A stretch of 12,268 bases of DNA from UBA10906 sp049296695 (GTDB lineage: Bacteria; Pseudomonadota; Gammaproteobacteria; Methylococcales; Methylomonadaceae), in contig JBAQSX010000121.1 of NCBI GenBank assembly GCA_049296695.1, positions 1 through 12,268 on the forward strand, read 5' to 3'. The position numbers were made by a program, and so were the translations under genes. Shown in pieces: positions 1 through 8,179 of the stretch (the first letter of the stretch is position 1; every line of letters begins with the position of its first letter). Below the pieces are notes generated by a model that had not been told where the DNA came from, ran no database searches, and was given only the letters and a program-made list of their open reading frames with translations.

Positions 1-127
1 ATGCTGTCATTCCAGCAGGGATGCTGGAATCCAGTTACAGGGATGTATTTATAACCATTACCATCCATGGTTTCTGGATTTCGGCATCCATGCCGAAATG
101 ACGTTCCTACTCTTTTGAACCACTGCC
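1..127 (+). repeat. MITE-like palindromic element, copy A (left part missing)
   Basis: This is the same element as 12112-12268 but in opposite orientation, and its left terminal repeat lies outside the window or is lost. It holds two hairpins: ATTCCAGCA/TGCTGGAAT (9-17 with 22-30, 4-base loop) and ATTTCGGCAT/ATGCCGAAAT (78-87 with 90-99, 2-base loop). The right terminal repeat is at 105-127 (TCCTACTCTTTTGAACCACTGCC spans it with 2 differences from copy B's inner end). No protein is encoded, so any movement would need a transposase supplied in trans. The ATTCC...GGAAT hairpin resembles the small palindromic REP-type repeats that are widespread in proteobacteria. Confidence 0.8.
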
Positions 128-175
128 ATTTTAGTTATATAACTCAAATTACATAAAGATTGTTAAATCAGCCTT

Positions 176-226
176 AGCGGGAGTGCAAGCTTTGCTTGCA
201 CTCCCGCTCAATAATCTGCGTAACTT
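176..226 (-). repeat. Hairpin plus motif shared with 11665-11701
   Basis: A perfect 15-bp stem (176-190 with 194-208, loop TTT; one arm is AGCGGGAGTGCAAGC) lies beyond the stop codon of the fusion gene. Read on the minus strand, the order is AAGTTACGCAG (216-226), 10 bases, then the hairpin containing CAAAGCTTGC. Those two blocks recur in the same order at 11665-11701 on the plus strand. The hairpin could slow or end transcription from 230-2041, but no U-tract follows it, so a Rho-independent terminator is not claimed. The rest of 128-229 shows nothing else recognisable. Confidence 0.5.
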
Positions 227-229
227 CAA

Positions 230-2041
230 TTATATAATTGAAAGAAAATCGATTTGATAATCAATATATAAATTTTGTAGCCCTAAAGCACAAAGTTGCA
301 TAATAATTTGTTTGCTAGTTTCATCAATTAAAGATTGCTGTTGATAAGTGGCTAAGATAGTATCTATTTTAGTTAAATGTACTAATACATCAGCTTTTTC
401 TTCGTGAGTTAATGGTTGTTGATTAATTATTTTTAATAATTCGATGCTAATTTTTCCAAGCTTCGTATTTTTTCGCTCAACTTCATTAAAATCGATAGTC
501 AAAGAAAGTTTATTAATAAATACGGCAACACTATTTTCTTGATAGGGATGAATGAATAAGTGTTCTTTTCCTAATAAGGCTTCAATTTCATAAATAAAGC
601 CTAAATAATCTAAATGCTTTATAAACCACTCATCTTTGAGCATATCTATTAGCGACCAATCGTACCCATAACAATTGATACTAGGTATTTTAGGATTTTT
701 TAAATACTGACAATAAAGGCTATCCATCAAAGAGAGTGGTTCTCTGAAGCATACCCAAAGATTCAATGAAAAATATTGAGCAATAACTGCTAAGAAAGAC
801 TTAGCTTCTTGGCTATAATCAAACCAATGATTATAAATACCCTCTGTTGATAAAATAATAGTGTGAATAGTTTCATCTAATTGCAATGCGATTTTATTAA
901 ATTCATCAATAATAATATTTATATTATTATTAAGTAATGCCACTACTAACCATTGGTGTTTAGGTTCGTAAATTTGACTATAGTTATTAGGATATAGAAA
1001 ACCTTGTTTTTTTAATTCAATTCCTTTATTAGCTAAAAAATATTGTAGGCTAGTTGTACCTGTTTTAGGCGTACCCGCATGTAAAATAATAGTTAATGGC
1101 GGCAATTTTTTAAATTTAGCTAGTGCTAGGGTTAATTTTTCAGTATTCGATGTTATGTTAATAGTTTGAATAAGACTTTTTCTATAGTCGCTATAAAATT
1201 CAAAGTCAGCATAATTAGCAATCGCCTGATTGGCAGTTTCTATAGCAGATTTTATAGAGGCATTACTGGCATTTTCTTTTTTTAAAAGCCCAAAAGTATT
1301 GAGTTCTCGGTGGTAATGCAATAATATGACAGGTAGTTCTTTAATAAAAGAATTTTGTACTGTTGCATTGTGAATAGGACAATTGTAATTGGAAGCGATA
1401 TTGTAATAATCAATTTGACTCTCACATAAAGCTAACGCCATTGCAACTTGATCGGTATGAATAATCTGATGATGATTATCAAATAATTCAGGTTTGGCAA
1501 ATAACCACGCCGCCCATTTTTTCCACGCTTCATTTAAGACTTTACTATATTTTTGTGGAATATAATAAAACCCACCATTAAAATTAGTAGCAATAGTTAA
1601 AGCATTATTAAGATGCCAATCGGTATTAATTATATTAGGTAATTCAATGGCGGCTTGCTGAAAAATTCTTTTAATCACTGTAAGCGGTGGATTTTCAGCG
1701 TCGACTATTTTAGCGTGAAATAAATTTTCATTAGGTATAATTAAAGGTTTAAGGACAAAAGTATCGGTATCTAATAATAAAATATTAGCGTCTGGTATAT
1801 CGTTAAATGTGTCAAGTTGTTTAATTTTATTGCAGTATTTACCATCTAAAAAAGGCTCTATTATTTTATAATTATTTTTTTTTAAAAAATTGATAAAACG
1901 CGAGTCCACTCTGTTGGTACAATGGACTATTATATTTTCTATGGGATGCTTGGCAAAATGGTTGAGTGAAAATAAGAGTAATTCTGCTTGATAATAATGC
2001 AGAGCTAAGCCATCAACAACAAAAGAAATGATAGTCGTCAT
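230..2041 (-). CDS. Glycosyltransferase-sulfotransferase fusion protein
   Basis: This 603-residue protein has two domains. Residues 1 to about 280 look like a GT-A nucleotide-sugar glycosyltransferase: a hydrophobic strand leads into LLLDTDTF, whose D91-T-D93 fits the metal/nucleotide-sugar DxD motif, followed by NGGFYY (155-160) and HTDQVA (195-200), a pattern seen in GT-A folds. From about 315 to the end lies a PAPS-dependent sulfotransferase. Its 5'-phosphosulfate loop is HAGTPKTGTTSLQ (321-333), and the 3'-phosphate site R-x7-S is R433/S441 in FREPLSLMDS. There is no signal peptide or membrane segment, so a cytoplasmic enzyme is likely. The ATG at 2041 begins 2 bases past the stop of the upstream sulfotransferase, which suggests translational coupling; no clear Shine-Dalgarno is visible. 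One chain may add a sugar and the other activity sulfate the same glycan; acceptor and sugar cannot be read from sequence. GC is low (18/60 in one sampled line), so the gene may be acquired. Confidence 0.82.
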   Translation of the reverse strand: MTTIISFVVDGLALHYYQAELLLFSLNHFAKHPIENIIVHCTNRVDSRFINFLKKNNYKIIEPFLDGKYCNKIKQLDTFNDIPDANILLLDTDTFVLKPLIIPNENLFHAKIVDAENPPLTVIKRIFQQAAIELPNIINTDWHLNNALTIATNFNGGFYYIPQKYSKVLNEAWKKWAAWLFAKPELFDNHHQIIHTDQVAMALALCESQIDYYNIASNYNCPIHNATVQNSFIKELPVILLHYHRELNTFGLLKKENASNASIKSAIETANQAIANYADFEFYSDYRKSLIQTINITSNTEKLTLALAKFKKLPPLTIILHAGTPKTGTTSLQYFLANKGIELKKQGFLYPNNYSQIYEPKHQWLVVALLNNNINIIIDEFNKIALQLDETIHTIILSTEGIYNHWFDYSQEAKSFLAVIAQYFSLNLWVCFREPLSLMDSLYCQYLKNPKIPSINCYGYDWSLIDMLKDEWFIKHLDYLGFIYEIEALLGKEHLFIHPYQENSVAVFINKLSLTIDFNEVERKNTKLGKISIELLKIINQQPLTHEEKADVLVHLTKIDTILATYQQQSLIDETSKQIIMQLCALGLQNLYIDYQIDFLSII

Positions 2042-2043
2042 AA

Positions 2044-2799
2044 TTAAAATGATGTTTTTATGTCAAAACCAAAAGACCTCACAGCATTAATAGCTGTATT
2101 GTCAAAAATACTAATGTCTTCTTTTAAGTATCTATTAGTTGATAATGGTATCGCAATAAAGTCATACAAATTTTCATTAATATTGCAGTCTATTTGTAAA
2201 AACTGGATTAATGTTTGTAATATCGGTTTTGGGTCACGGCATAAATCATCAAAATTTAATAATAAGAAATTTTCCCCTAGTAATTTTTCACCCGTGTCTA
2301 GTGCAAATTGATTGGCTTTTATCCAATACTCTAGTGCGGCTTTGGCTGTACTTTGCTGCATATCAACACTAAAATAATGTCCCCAGTTATTGAGTTGATT
2401 TTTATTATCGCTAAATGCCATATCTAAGCCATGACGAATAACATGAATGTATTTCATTTGGGGATAGATTTTTGCCACATAAGCCAATATTATGAAATTA
2501 GCAGGTATTTTCCAACCCCAAGCACTGTAGTTTTGAGTATCTATTTGCGCTAATAAAGTGGTGCTGGTGGTATGAATAAGCTGGCTAATTATGCTTTCTC
2601 TTTCTGCTTGATTAATTGCTTGTCCTTGTTGAATAAGCTGACGCATTATCGGAAATTGTGGCGCGAAATTCATATTGTCTAAAGAATCATTTAATTCACT
2701 ACCCATAAAGATATTTTCTTTTTGTAGTATTTGGGTAATAACTCGCGTACCACTACCACCTACGCCGCCTATTAATATCGGTGCATTGTGATTTATCAT
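2044..2799 (-). CDS. Sulfotransferase family protein
   Basis: This 251-residue protein fits the compact bacterial PAPS-dependent sulfotransferases (Sulfotransfer_3-like). The N-terminal P-loop-like 5'-phosphosulfate motif is GGVGGSGTRVI (11-21). The 3'-phosphate pair is R122 and S130 in IRHGLDMAFS. Near the C-terminus LNFDDLCRDP (181-190) matches the usual 'E/D-D-L-x-x-D/R-P' helix. The expected reaction is transfer of sulfate from PAPS to a hydroxyl of a carbohydrate or protein acceptor in the cytoplasm. The start is ATG at 2799; no strong Shine-Dalgarno is seen. A strong terminator hairpin for the RTX gene ends only 31 bases before the start, so expression depends either on read-through or on a promoter packed into 2800-2911. 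It is followed after 2 bases by the glycosyltransferase-sulfotransferase fusion, so two sulfotransferase domains of different type are co-expressed. The substrate is unknown. Confidence 0.85.
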   Translation of the reverse strand: MINHNAPILIGGVGGSGTRVITQILQKENIFMGSELNDSLDNMNFAPQFPIMRQLIQQGQAINQAERESIISQLIHTTSTTLLAQIDTQNYSAWGWKIPANFIILAYVAKIYPQMKYIHVIRHGLDMAFSDNKNQLNNWGHYFSVDMQQSTAKAALEYWIKANQFALDTGEKLLGENFLLLNFDDLCRDPKPILQTLIQFLQIDCNINENLYDFIAIPLSTNRYLKEDISIFDNTAINAVRSFGFDIKTSF

Positions 2800-2829
2800 T
2801 TGATTGATGATTACTTGTGAAGTGTGTGC

Positions 2830-2862
2830 AAAAAAATAGGGTACGTTTTGCGTACCCTATTT
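2830..2862 (-). terminator. Rho-independent terminator of the RTX protein gene
   Basis: A perfect 12-bp stem (AAATAGGGTACG at 2834-2845 with CGTACCCTATTT at 2851-2862, 5-base loop) is followed on the minus strand by a run of T from the A tract at 2830-2836. It lies 50 bases past the stop codon of the giant gene and 31 bases before the sulfotransferase start. A weaker inverted repeat, AAGCGT/ACGCTT (2871-2876 with 2886-2891), sits just upstream of it. Confidence 0.85.
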
Positions 2863-2911
2863 ATTATAAGAAGCGTTATTTAATCACGCTTTTTGTCATC
2901 TTCTTTATTAA

Positions 2912-5900
2912 TTAAATAATGATGAAGTCGCTAGCACTTAATGTGGAAACACCTGTTAAAGTCGCTATTTGAACTGCTGAGTTAGTAGTAGCACTACCAT
3001 CAACATCATAATATAACGCACCTGTGCTACTGTTAAAACCTAGGTGGTCAGTAGTATTATCTAAATTGACAATTGGCGCATTCTTTATTTCTACAAGACC
3101 TGTAATAGCACCAGTATTTGTAAATATGCTGTAAATTGATTTTGCTAATTCAATTTTATCGCCTTGCACACTTGAGAAATCAGTGATGGTGTCAACAGCA
3201 GTGGGGACTGCAATAGAGTTAGAGAAGATAAAGAAGTCAACACCTAAGTCGCCTGTGATGGTATCGGATTGTCCAGCACCATTTAAGGTATCGCTACCCG
3301 CACCACCAACGAGCGTATCGTTATTTGCGCCACCGTTGAGCGAATCATTGCCGTTGCCACCTGTCAGCGAGTCATTACCTGCAGCACCACTTAAAGTGCT
3401 ATTAGCGTTGCTTGTAGTTAATGAATCGGCGAAGCCTGTACCTATAATGGATTCGATACCACTAAAAGTATCTGAGCCTTGGCTGGTACTAACAAGTTGT
3501 GAGACACTTGAGCTGAGATTAATTGTGACAGCATCGGTTGAAGTGCTGTAGTTAACGGTATCACCAATAGTGGTATTAGTTCCGCCATCGTAAACATCGG
3601 TGCCGCCACCATTTGCTCCAGCAAAAAAGGTATCATCACCTGCACCACCTTTGAGTACATTATTGCTAGCATCGCCTGTTAAGGTATTGGCAGCCGAACT
3701 ACCCGTTACATTTTCAATGCCTGAAAAAGTATCATTACCGCTAAACGCAGTAGGTGTAACCCCAGCTGTTGTAACGCTAATGCTATTACCCGTTGTAAGG
3801 TTAACAATAATCACATCATTAGAGGTGCTATAGTCAAGGGTATCAGTGCCTGTGCCGCCGATAATGGTATCGTTGCCAGCTTGAGTACCGTTAAAGGTAT
3901 CATTACCTGCGCCACCATCAAGCTTATCATCGCCACCACCACCATTTAAGTTATCGTCGTTATCACCACCATTTAAGGTATCATTGCTATTACCGCCATT
4001 TAAGGTGTCGTTGCCCGCATAACCATTAAACACGTTGTTGTTCGCATCACCTTTTAAGAAATTGTTGCCTTGGCTACCGTTGAGGTTTTCAATACCTGAA
4101 ATTTGATCAACACCACTGACAGAACCAACAGTTTGCAGTCCAGTGTTAGTTAAATCAACGTTAATGGTATCAGAAGATGCTGAGTAGTCTAAAGTATCAG
4201 TGCCACTACCACCAAGGATAGTATCGTTGCCAGCTTGATTGCCATTGAAGATATCATTACCCGAACCACCATCAAGATAATCATCGTCAGTATTACCCAT
4301 TAAGGTATCGTTGCCGTTACCACCATAAATGGAGTCATTACCTGCCGCACCGTCTAATAAGTCATTACCGTCTAAACCTGAGATGACATCATTACCCACA
4401 CCGCCTGTTATCGTATCATTACCAGCAGTACCGTTATCGCCTAAATTGACGTTAAAATAAGTGGCCACGGATAATCCCATTGCGTCAGTGGCAATCACTC
4501 TGATAGCAACCAGTCCTTGATTTGGCACAGCAGCTACCACATCGCTAGTAGCAGGTGTGCCATAAACTGTACCTGCTTGGTAAGATACGCCACCGACTAC
4601 TGTGTCTTGTGCGGCAATATGTACCCACGAAGGTGCGGCAACATATTGTGAATTTGAACCCGCTACAAGCACATTTGAAGTGACTGCAAAAGTCAGATGA
4701 TCGACTGTTGTAGAAAAATCAGTGGGCGTTGTAATGACTGAAGAAGTGTAAGCTGTCGCTGTATCGACATAGTGCGTTGCACCATCATTAAAAATATCAG
4801 GGTCTTTAAATGATATAGGTGTAGCTGCCTGTACATCATAAACAAAAAGCGTACCTGCAGTTGCATTTTGGGTTGCTAAAGCACTATTGACTGAAGGTGC
4901 ATCTTCACTCGGATCAATGGTAAATTGTTGATCAGTTACTGTTGATAAGTGGTTACTACTATGTCCGTCATCAACTTGATAAGTTAGATTAATTACACCG
5001 TTGTAGTTATCGGTTGGGGTAACTGTGAATGTACCATCACCATTATCGACTATGTCACCGTTAAGATGTGAAGCCGAGTCAATGCTAGCGTGTAAGTTCG
5101 TTACAGAAAAGTTTGTATCGCCATGATCGACATCAGTAAAACCTTGCAATAAGTCGCTAGCATTAATGGTATAACTGCTATCTTCTGTCGCATGAGCCAA
5201 AGTTGCAGCCGTTCCAGTCAATACGGGTGCGTCATTAGTCCCATAAACAGTTACATCGATTTCTTTATTGACAACCGTAGACAGTGGGTCAGCAACACTA
5301 TTAGTCGTACCGTTATCGGTGACTGTAACATTGAATTTATCAACTTGATATTCACCCTCTCCTAAAGCATCAACTGCCGCCTTAGAACCATCTAAGTCAT
5401 AAGACCAATCGACTAGACCTTCATAATGGTTTGGATCAATTGCGCCACTTGCAGGTATAGTAACTGTTGAGTCTGTGCTTACTGATACATTCAAAGTACC
5501 TAATGAACTAGCAGTTGATGTATTTTCTATAGCAGAACCAGAGGTTACACTATGATAATCAGAAGAAATTAAGCTAACTGTAGCAGTGTGCGTGTCATAA
5601 GAATCTACATCAGTAAATACCAGTGGCAAGAAATCTGAGTCCGAGCTCCAAATATCGGAACTGATAGAGGCAGACCATTGACCATTGTCGCCATCATCTT
5701 CGCTAAGCGAAGGTGCTGCAATTGAAGTCGCGCTCAGCCCAACATCTGTGATTGGGTTATATATATCAACAAAAACAGGTGCGTCATTGACAGCAGTAAA
5801 GGTAATGTTCACATGTCCAGATGCTGGGGTATCAGCATTATTCAAATAATCAGTTTTTAACACTTGATGCGCTATAGTAGAGGCTTTAGTGTAGTCTTGT

Positions 5901-8179
5901 ACCGCATAGTCCAAGGTTACCGTGCCATTGTAATCAGCGTCGGGCGTAATAGTGAACGTACCTTTACCGATAACGCCTGTGCTGTTATAAGTCACACTGG
6001 CATGAGAATTAATGGTAGCATTGACTACGCCTAAGCGATCATTTGCACCATCGGCATCACTGAAACCTTGTAATAACGTTGCTTCGCTAATGGTGTAAGT
6101 AGTTTGATCTTCAGTACCATCGGCAGGCGTTGCGGTAGATGAACCTGTAGGTGCATCATTAACATCGTTTATCACTAATCTAAAACTGTCATACGCAGTT
6201 GCGCCATGTGCATCAGTAGCGGTCACACGAATGTCATAAGTACCTGCACGCGAAGCATAGTTACCAGGTGCGCTTTCATTGCTAAAGGTTTTCGTGGCAG
6301 GATCAAAATGTAACCAGTTAGGTAAGCTCGCTAATGATTTACCATTTACTAAACTTGCTGAATAGGTTAACGCTTCATCTTGGTGTATACCGCTTTGATT
6401 GAAACCGTAAGGTAAATCAATGTCACCAAAAACACTCGTACTGCTTACTGTTTGATGTAATGCGTTTGATACAGTTGGTACGGTGTAGGTGTAAGCATCA
6501 TTTTCATAAATAGTTGCACCACCGCGAGGATTAGCATTACTGACATTATCAGGAATAGCGTGAGCAATATAAGGCGCGTCATTGGTATTATCGACTGTTA
6601 AAGTAAACAGTCCAGTGCCAATACTGCCGTTATTGTCAAGATCGCCACGTTGGTCATAAATACCGTCATTGGCAGTGACTAAAATATGCAACTGTCCCAC
6701 GTTACCATTGAGCGGTCTGCCACTAAATGACAATATATCATCAGTAAAGGTATTAGGGTCATCACTAGTTGTTGGAGTGAATGTTAGCCAGTTTGGCAAC
6801 GGTGAAGTTGATACGACATTACCGTCTAAGTCCAACGTTGCAACTTCTGCGGTATAAGTCAATACAGCAAGACGATCTGGATCGGTGAAAGGATTAGTGA
6901 AAGTGTGGCTGTTGCTGGCTTTTTCATTAAAGGTCACATCATACAAACCACCATCATCTTCTACAGGAGGTTGGTTGATATGTGCGCTGACATCAAGTTG
7001 GAACGAATCTTCTGCACTATAACCATGTACAGTATCGCTTGCCACCACACGAATTTGATAAGTGTTTGCATCAGGATTGTTGTGGTCGTAAGGTGCAGTA
7101 CCTGTAAACAATCCAGTTACGGGATCAATGCTTAGCCAGCAGGGTAGCGGTATATAGTTGCCTGTATCTGGATCCACATCATTTAAAGTTGCGCTATAAG
7201 TCAAGCTACCATCACCACCCGCCGATATACCTGTAAACGCATCATTAAATATTGGCGTATCGCTGTCATTATTAAGGGTATTATCTAAGAAAGTACCCGC
7301 TGGCACTTGTGTTCCAGTAAGAACTACCGCGCCCGCAGGAAGCGTTACTTCTACAGCCGCAGGAAGAGTCAGCGTTTCTCCCGTTGGAACTATGTACCCA
7401 CCTGGGATAGTTGAACCACTTGGAAGAGTTGTACCACTTGGAATGGTGTCACCTGCCGCGTAAGTGGTGCCATCTGGAAAACTAATAGCAAAAGGTAAAG
7501 TAAGATCACTACCAAGCGACACATCGTAAGTGAGGGTAGTGCCGTCTGGAATAACTGTATCGCCTGCTAAAACAGTACCGCCTAACAAATCACTGGGTTC
7601 TTGAAGTGTAATATCACTTGTTAAAGTTGTATCAGCGGTGTATGTAATGCCATCAACAGGGCTTCCATCGGGATTTGTACCTAAAGGATCGGTGACATGA
7701 AGATCAGTAACTGCAAAGTTAAAGTCATTTAATTCTTCAACTGTTTGCCAAGGAATGCGTTGCTCTACTGTTACCGCGTATTCAATGATGCCGTAGAATG
7801 ACGAAGCCCCAGCAACATCGTACCATGTACCAATAGCGTTCTGAAAAGCAGGACTTACACCACTAGCAGTACCTAAAACCGCATAATTCTCAGTAGTCAA
7901 ACCATTAGGTTCAACTCCAGCCCAATTGGTATAAGTGCTTGTGTTAGCATCGTTCCACAGCCAAGTTCCTTCTGTTGTGGTATCGCTATAACCTATCCAT
8001 AGATTGCCGCTTGCTCCAAAAGCATTAGTCAAGTATGTATTTTCTGTTGCATTGTTAATACTGACCAGTTGTCCGCCGTTTGCCGCCGCTTCAGCTGCAG
8101 CGGTATCATAATCGCTAGCGACTGAGGTTAATTGATATAAATGACCGTTACCGTCATCGAAAATTGGTTGATTGTTCAT
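2912..8179 (-). CDS. Giant type I-secreted RTX adhesin with C-type lectin domain
   Basis: This protein has about 1755 residues counted from ATG 8179. That start is preferred because GGGA lies about 10 bases upstream; a TTG at 8191 would add 4 residues but has no Shine-Dalgarno. Domain order: C-type lectin-like domain about 10-136, with WIG (61-63), WLWND, the calcium/mannose-type EPN (90-92), WYDV and a closing YGIIEY; in-register hexapeptide repeats 180-298; seven Ig/cadherin-like modules (He_PIG, VCBS and cadherin types) about 307-1247, several joined by NDAP linkers; RTX nonapeptides GGxGxDxxx 1252-1646 in four blocks; and a C-terminal tail (VDTITDF...DFIII) typical of type I secretion signals. 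There is no N-terminal signal peptide. Only one cysteine was seen (in LPCWLS), so the lectin domain lacks the usual disulfides. The likely role is calcium-folded, extracellular sugar binding, adhesion or matrix formation. No transporter genes are nearby. The sulfotransferase genes downstream may act on it or on its ligand (inference). Confidence 0.88.
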   Translation of the reverse strand: MNNQPIFDDGNGHLYQLTSVASDYDTAAAEAAANGGQLVSINNATENTYLTNAFGASGNLWIGYSDTTTEGTWLWNDANTSTYTNWAGVEPNGLTTENYAVLGTASGVSPAFQNAIGTWYDVAGASSFYGIIEYAVTVEQRIPWQTVEELNDFNFAVTDLHVTDPLGTNPDGSPVDGITYTADTTLTSDITLQEPSDLLGGTVLAGDTVIPDGTTLTYDVSLGSDLTLPFAISFPDGTTYAAGDTIPSGTTLPSGSTIPGGYIVPTGETLTLPAAVEVTLPAGAVVLTGTQVPAGTFLDNTLNNDSDTPIFNDAFTGISAGGDGSLTYSATLNDVDPDTGNYIPLPCWLSIDPVTGLFTGTAPYDHNNPDANTYQIRVVASDTVHGYSAEDSFQLDVSAHINQPPVEDDGGLYDVTFNEKASNSHTFTNPFTDPDRLAVLTYTAEVATLDLDGNVVSTSPLPNWLTFTPTTSDDPNTFTDDILSFSGRPLNGNVGQLHILVTANDGIYDQRGDLDNNGSIGTGLFTLTVDNTNDAPYIAHAIPDNVSNANPRGGATIYENDAYTYTVPTVSNALHQTVSSTSVFGDIDLPYGFNQSGIHQDEALTYSASLVNGKSLASLPNWLHFDPATKTFSNESAPGNYASRAGTYDIRVTATDAHGATAYDSFRLVINDVNDAPTGSSTATPADGTEDQTTYTISEATLLQGFSDADGANDRLGVVNATINSHASVTYNSTGVIGKGTFTITPDADYNGTVTLDYAVQDYTKASTIAHQVLKTDYLNNADTPASGHVNITFTAVNDAPVFVDIYNPITDVGLSATSIAAPSLSEDDGDNGQWSASISSDIWSSDSDFLPLVFTDVDSYDTHTATVSLISSDYHSVTSGSAIENTSTASSLGTLNVSVSTDSTVTIPASGAIDPNHYEGLVDWSYDLDGSKAAVDALGEGEYQVDKFNVTVTDNGTTNSVADPLSTVVNKEIDVTVYGTNDAPVLTGTAATLAHATEDSSYTINASDLLQGFTDVDHGDTNFSVTNLHASIDSASHLNGDIVDNGDGTFTVTPTDNYNGVINLTYQVDDGHSSNHLSTVTDQQFTIDPSEDAPSVNSALATQNATAGTLFVYDVQAATPISFKDPDIFNDGATHYVDTATAYTSSVITTPTDFSTTVDHLTFAVTSNVLVAGSNSQYVAAPSWVHIAAQDTVVGGVSYQAGTVYGTPATSDVVAAVPNQGLVAIRVIATDAMGLSVATYFNVNLGDNGTAGNDTITGGVGNDVISGLDGNDLLDGAAGNDSIYGGNGNDTLMGNTDDDYLDGGSGNDIFNGNQAGNDTILGGSGTDTLDYSASSDTINVDLTNTGLQTVGSVSGVDQISGIENLNGSQGNNFLKGDANNNVFNGYAGNDTLNGGNSNDTLNGGDNDDNLNGGGGDDKLDGGAGNDTFNGTQAGNDTIIGGTGTDTLDYSTSNDVIIVNLTTGNSISVTTAGVTPTAFSGNDTFSGIENVTGSSAANTLTGDASNNVLKGGAGDDTFFAGANGGGTDVYDGGTNTTIGDTVNYSTSTDAVTINLSSSVSQLVSTSQGSDTFSGIESIIGTGFADSLTTSNANSTLSGAAGNDSLTGGNGNDSLNGGANNDTLVGGAGSDTLNGAGQSDTITGDLGVDFFIFSNSIAVPTAVDTITDFSSVQGDKIELAKSIYSIFTNTGAITGLVEIKNAPIVNLDNTTDHLGFNSSTGALYYDVDGSATTNSAVQIATLTGVSTLSASDFIII
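3242..4426 (-). repeat. RTX nonapeptide repeat region with internal duplication
   Basis: Roughly 25 units of the GGxGxDxxx type (for example GNDTLNGGN, GDDKLDGGA, GNDSLTGGN) fall in four blocks. The blocks are separated by recurring spacers of the form DTLDYS...INVDL...GIENL.GS. The known role of such repeats is calcium binding in a parallel beta-roll after secretion. Two 38-residue segments starting GNDIFNGNQAGND (4148-4261) and GNDTFNGTQAGND (3794-3907) are 29/38 identical and 118 residues apart, a sign of segmental duplication. Confidence 0.9.
7286..7642 (-). repeat. In-register hexapeptide repeats of the RTX adhesin
   Basis: Residues 180-298 of the adhesin (ATG numbering) fall into six-residue units that begin with a large hydrophobic residue and often read [ILVF]-P-x-G-[ST]-T, for example IPSGTT-LPSGST-IPGGYI. 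The hydrophobic position recurs every six residues without a break for sixteen steps. One 10-residue unit follows, then three more hexapeptides. The pattern is reminiscent of left-handed beta-helix hexapeptides, but the frequent proline at position 2 differs from the acyltransferase consensus. It joins the lectin domain to the Ig-like modules. Confidence 0.7.

Noticed and set aside
176..208. Hairpin read as a Rho-independent terminator for the fusion gene
   Set aside because: The stem is perfect but no T tract follows on the minus strand, and it shares sequence with a motif at 11665-11701, so a repeat is the better reading.
2060..2311. Plus-strand frame opposite the sulfotransferase
   Set aside because: It is antisense to a motif-supported gene and has no recognisable domain.
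3183..3833. Several open frames on the plus strand and in another minus frame inside the RTX region
   Set aside because: They are frame shadows of the Gly/Asp-rich nonapeptide repeats, with repetitive Pro/Ser/Ala-rich or low-complexity sequence and no start signals.
3242..4426. Regularly spaced DNA repeats that could suggest a CRISPR array
   Set aside because: The 27-base periodicity comes from nonapeptide codons; repeats are imperfect and without unique spacers.
6669..7135. Plus-strand frames opposite the Ig-like and hexapeptide region
   Set aside because: They run antisense to a well-supported domain-rich protein and match no family pattern.
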